Part shown: positions 14,770-16,686 of the stretch, one piece after another
Layout of the letters: the number at the start of each line of letters is the position of its first letter
Numbering within the stretch: position 1 is the first letter of the stretch
DNA from: Deltaproteobacteria bacterium
GTDB lineage: Bacteria; UBA10199; SPLOWO2-01-44-7
Length of the DNA stretch: 16,686 nucleotides
NCBI GenBank assembly: GCA_016203765.1
Contig: JACQMB010000082.1
Span: 1 to 16,686 of the forward strand
Reading direction: 5' to 3'
Position numbers and translations under genes: made by a program
The notes under the pieces: generated by a model
The model's database searches: none
Told to the model about the DNA's origin: nothing
What the model saw: the letters and a program-made list of their open reading frames with translations, nothing else

Positions 14770-15746
14770 TGGGAAATATTCTTTTTATCGCCGAACACGA
14801 AAACGGCAAACTCAAAGGATACTCCCGGGAACTTGCCGGCAAGGCGCATGAACTTGCCGGTCAAGCGGGGGGCAAGGCGATCGGCTGTCTGCTGGGAAAA
14901 GAGGTCGCCGGCCTGGCGGAACAACTGGGCGCTTTCGGGATTGAACAGGCCTATGCCTTGGAAGGCGCTACTTTGGAACCTTTCCTGGGCGATATCCATG
15001 CGCGCGCCCTGCTCGCGTTGATCGAAAAAATAAAACCGCAAATCATTTTGGCCTCGGCCTCGACGACGGGCAAAGATATTTTGCCCCGTTTGGCGATGAA
15101 ATTAAAGGCGGGCCTCACCACCGATTGTGTCGATCTCAAAATCGAGGCCGGCAAATTAAAAGCCCGCCGCCCCATTTTCGCCGGCAAGGCCCTGATGGAT
15201 GTTTCGTTCAACAGCGATGTCCAGTTGGCCACCGCCCGGCCCAATTCGTTTCCGATCCGGGAGGCGGGCGCGGGCAAAAAAGCCTCCGTGGAAAAAATTC
15301 CTGCGAATGTCGGGGGATTGCGCGTGAAGGTCAAAGAGGTGAAGCAGGCCGAAGCAGGGATGAAAGATTTAACCGAGGCCGAGATTATTATTTCGGGGGG
15401 CCGGGCCCTCGGCAGTTCCGAAAATTTCAAGGTCGTTCGGGAGCTGGCGGAAGTTTTGGGGGCAACGGTCGGGGCCTCGCGCGCGGCGGTGGATGCCGGC
15501 TACATTTCCCATGATCATCAGGTGGGACAGACCGGCAAAACCGTTAATCCCAAACTCTATATTGCCTGCGGAATTTCCGGCGCCATTCAACACCTGGCCG
15601 GGATGCGCACCTCGAAGGTGATTGTGGCGATCAACAAAGACCCCGAGGCACCTATCTTTAGCAAGGCCGATTACGGCATCGTCGGGGACCTCTTCCAAAT
15701 CCTTCCTATCCTTACAGTTAAGTTTAAGGAATTACTAGGCAAATAG
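14769..15746 (+). CDS. etfA: Electron transfer flavoprotein alpha subunit
   Basis: The 325-residue product is EtfA, carrying most of the FAD-binding site. The N-terminal domain begins MGNILFIAEHENGKL. The C-terminal FAD domain holds the signature region: ISGGRALGSSENF, then GATVGASRAAVDAGY, HDHQVGQTGKTVNPKLYIA, GISGAIQHLAGM, and INKDPEAPIFSKADYGIVGD. All family hallmarks are intact and length is normal. ATG 14769 overlaps the etfB stop by one base, so translation is coupled; an open frame extending upstream to 14529 overlaps etfB and is not real. A small inverted repeat spans its stop codon. The acyl-CoA dehydrogenase gene that would donate electrons begins 41 nt downstream. Confidence 0.96.
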   Translation: MGNILFIAEHENGKLKGYSRELAGKAHELAGQAGGKAIGCLLGKEVAGLAEQLGAFGIEQAYALEGATLEPFLGDIHARALLALIEKIKPQIILASASTTGKDILPRLAMKLKAGLTTDCVDLKIEAGKLKARRPIFAGKALMDVSFNSDVQLATARPNSFPIREAGAGKKASVEKIPANVGGLRVKVKEVKQAEAGMKDLTEAEIIISGGRALGSSENFKVVRELAEVLGATVGASRAAVDAGYISHDHQVGQTGKTVNPKLYIACGISGAIQHLAGMRTSKVIVAINKDPEAPIFSKADYGIVGDLFQILPILTVKFKELLGK

Positions 15747-15764
15747 CCTATTTTGTGAGATAAT
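15736..15764 (+). promoter_or_regulatory. Small hairpin and possible promoter between etfA and the acyl-CoA dehydrogenase gene
   Basis: TAGGC-aaata-GCCTA (15736-15750), followed by TTTT, is a weak terminator-like hairpin over the etfA stop. The same bases give a -35-like TAGGCA (15736-15741), then 17 nt to GATAAT (15759-15764), a plausible -10. Either attenuated read-through or a separate promoter is possible; the downstream gene has a good AGGAG site. Confidence 0.35.
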
Positions 15765-15787
15765 GCATTGCGTCAGGAGTGATTGCC

Positions 15788-16686
15788 ATGGAACGAAAAG
15801 GCCCGTTTAGCGCCTCATTTTTATGGGAGCCGTTTGGCAAGTGGGATCAGTTTGTCCCCGAAGAGCTCAACCCGGAGCAGGGGGAGTTGGCCAAGCTGGC
15901 CAGGGATTTTATCAAAAACGAGGTGGAACCCCGACGGGAGCTGATTGAAATCAAAAAAGACCTCGCCATCATTCCCACGCTTCTCAAAAAAGCGGGGGAG
16001 TTGGGCTTGTTGATGGCGGAAATCCCCGAGGCCTACGGCGGTTTGGGGCTCAACAAAAAAACCGCCACCGTCATTGCCGAATACGCCACCGGCTGGTCTT
16101 CGTTCATTGTCCCCTTGATGTGTCACACCGGCATCGGCACCCTGCCGATTCTTTATTACGGCAGTGAGGCGCAAAAGAAAAAATATCTTCCCAAACTGGC
16201 CACCGGCGAGATGCTGGGGGCTTACGCCCTGACCGAGGCGGGATCGGGGAGCGACGCTCTGGCCGCCAAGACCCGGGCGGTCCTTTCGCCCGACAAAAAG
16301 TTCTATATTTTAAACGGCGAAAAACAGTTTATCACCAACGGCGGTTTTGCCGATCTGTTCACCGTCTTTGCCAAGGTGGACGGCGAACAGTTCACCGCCT
16401 TCCTCGTCGAAAAGAATTTTCCCGGCCTTTCCCACGGCAAAGAGGAGAAAAAAACCGGATTGGACGGCTCCTCCACCGTCTCGCTCATTTTCCAGGATTG
16501 CAAGGTCCCGGTGGAAAATGTGCTGGGGGAGATCGGCAAGGGGCACCGGATCGCCTTCAACGTGTTAAACGTGGGGCGCTGGAAGCTGGGGGCGGCCTGC
16601 ATGGGGAGTTCCAAGCGGCTCATCGAGTTTTGCGCGCGCTACGCCAAAGAGAGAAAGCAATTTAAAACACCCATTGCCTCGTTTCA
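15788..16686 (+). CDS. Acyl-CoA dehydrogenase, 3' end beyond the window
   Basis: The visible 299 residues are an FAD-dependent acyl-CoA dehydrogenase that introduces the first double bond of fatty-acid beta-oxidation and hands electrons to ETF, encoded just upstream. The helical N-terminal domain includes FIKNEVEPRRE and PEAYGGLGL. The beta domain contains the family signature YALTEAGSGSDA and GEKQFITNG. The C-terminal helical domain begins at NVGRWKLGAACMG, with RKQFKTPIASF at the cut. The catalytic glutamate and any extra C-terminal domain lie outside the window. N-terminal length and sequence suggest the long- or very-long-chain class, tentatively. AGGAG 6-7 nt before ATG 15788 supports the start. 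The etfB-etfA-dehydrogenase order indicates a fatty-acid catabolism cluster. Confidence 0.93.
   Translation, partial: MERKGPFSASFLWEPFGKWDQFVPEELNPEQGELAKLARDFIKNEVEPRRELIEIKKDLAIIPTLLKKAGELGLLMAEIPEAYGGLGLNKKTATVIAEYATGWSSFIVPLMCHTGIGTLPILYYGSEAQKKKYLPKLATGEMLGAYALTEAGSGSDALAAKTRAVLSPDKKFYILNGEKQFITNGGFADLFTVFAKVDGEQFTAFLVEKNFPGLSHGKEEKKTGLDGSSTVSLIFQDCKVPVENVLGEIGKGHRIAFNVLNVGRWKLGAACMGSSKRLIEFCARYAKERKQFKTPIASF

Overview
The window reads as chromosomal DNA of a Gram-negative (diderm), moderately GC-rich bacterium. Supporting genes are a TolC-type outer-membrane protein, an MlaC-family periplasmic protein, a lipoprotein with a von Willebrand A domain, TatC, and an ETF/acyl-CoA dehydrogenase cluster. 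Gene style and content remind me of Deltaproteobacteria-like or Bdellovibrio-like environmental lineages. This is an inference; there is no rRNA or other marker gene here to settle it.

Layout. (1) 1-286 has no convincing gene but holds a long, interrupted, well-paired helix that looks like a structured RNA of unassigned family. (2) 287-2647 (minus) encodes a large vWA lipoprotein with C-terminal beta-sandwich repeats, divergent from tatC (2695-3399). (3) 3469-4731 is an orphan sensor histidine kinase with its own sigma70-type promoter and almost no leader. (4) 4777-8207 is a tight envelope operon: TolC-like protein, MlaC-family protein and an alkaline-phosphatase-superfamily phosphodiesterase. 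A heptamer-built inverted repeat forms the signal-peptide region of the MlaC gene. (5) 8215-13952 is an accessory block. It holds an 866-residue protein with near-identical 40-residue HEAT-like repeats plus a kinase-like domain, a hicBA toxin-antitoxin pair whose toxin is truncated, a (TC)17 microsatellite, a 199-residue beta-rich protein of unknown function, and a 461-residue protein with four tandem XRE-type HTH domains. (6) 13993 to the window end is a fatty-acid-oxidation electron-transfer cluster: etfB, etfA and an acyl-CoA dehydrogenase cut by the window edge.

The most interesting observation is that the three full-length plus-strand genes of the accessory block each carry the same bipartite element, GCAAC-N14-GCCGATAA, just upstream. 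The -10 half is identical to the classic sigma28 (FliA) -10 box, and the spacing equals that of the sigma28 consensus (TAAAGTTT-N11-GCCGATAA, 19 nt start to start). A fourth, decayed copy follows the HEAT/kinase gene. This suggests a small co-regulated, sigma28-type cassette of uncharacterised proteins inserted between housekeeping operons. The regulon is inferred from sequence alone.
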